A stretch of 6,871 nucleotides of DNA, taken from contig JANQHU010000385.1 in assembly GCA_028282485.1 (NCBI GenBank), positions 1 through 6,871 on the forward strand. The letters run 5' to 3'. The position numbers were made by a program, and so were the translations under genes. Below are positions 6,832 through 6,871 of this stretch, one piece after another. The stretch comes from Bacillota bacterium. GTDB lineage: Bacteria > Bacillota > UBA4882 > UBA8346. The number at the start of each line of letters is the position of its first letter. The stretch's first letter is position 1. A model generated the notes under the pieces. The model had not been told where the DNA came from. It made no database searches and was given only the letters and a program-made list of their open reading frames with translations.

Positions 6832-6841
6832 AGGTATACCT
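6832..6841. repeat. Palindrome AGGTATACCT beside the hairpin
   Basis: A perfect 10-bp palindrome immediately upstream (on the - strand) of the terminator-like hairpin. A further 6-bp inverted repeat, CTAAAT/ATTTAG, lies at 6851-6870. It could be an operator half, part of a leader RNA or chance; the window ends too soon to tell. Confidence 0.4.
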
Positions 6842-6871
6842 ATCATCATTCTAAATCATTCGGAATTTAGT

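Noticed and set aside
6725..6871. T-box riboswitch controlling ileS
   Set aside because: The conserved AGGGTGGNACCGCG core is absent. The closest stretch (AGGTATACCTCT on the - strand) lacks the UGGN needed to pair with the tRNA end. A promoter between the hairpin and the gene also argues against it, though the upstream leader is not in the window.
1..6871. CRISPR array, tRNA or rRNA gene, toxin-antitoxin pair or multi-gene defence system
   Set aside because: No regularly spaced repeats, no cloverleaf or rRNA-like sequence, and no paired small genes are visible. The only unexplained protein stands alone.

Overview
The window reads as a piece of a low-to-moderate G+C Gram-positive (Bacillota) chromosome, most likely an anaerobic clostridial or halanaerobial lineage. 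This rests on strong GGAGG-type ribosome binding sites, TTGnnn-17-TATAAT promoters, a long type 2 isoleucyl-tRNA synthetase, a Firmicutes-style UbiB-like kinase and a CBM25-like starch-binding module. The lineage is an inference from style; no marker here fixes the genus.

Layout, left to right. (1) Positions 1-161, + strand: the last ~52 codons of a gene ending in a CBM25/53-like carbohydrate-binding module. (2) Positions 189-250: a hairpin between convergent genes, usable as a terminator in both directions. (3) Positions 271-1959, - strand: a UbiB/ABC1/AarF (ADCK) family atypical kinase with two C-terminal membrane helices. (4) Positions 1960-2130: a short AT-rich leader with a TATAAT box, a terminator-like hairpin and a second small hairpin. 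(5) Positions 2131-3246, - strand: an orphan 371-residue protein that I cannot assign to a family. It is markedly more AT-rich than its neighbours. (6) Positions 3250-3604: a 355-base gap holding a convincing promoter for the orphan gene, a G.U-rich terminator hairpin, a short unexplained stretch, and the ileS terminator. (7) Positions 3605-6724, - strand: ileS, with its own promoter and ribosome binding site. (8) Positions 6793-6871: a strong terminator-like hairpin pointing toward ileS and the end of whatever lies upstream.

The three complete genes lie on the - strand but do not form an operon: each is preceded by its own promoter-like sequence and separated from the next by terminator-like hairpins. 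IleRS charges tRNA-Ile. The UbiB-like protein is a membrane-anchored ATP-binding protein of uncertain substrate. The orphan sits between them as an independent, foreign-looking cassette and is the only real candidate for new biology. I see no CRISPR array, tRNA, rRNA, transposase or clear multi-gene system.
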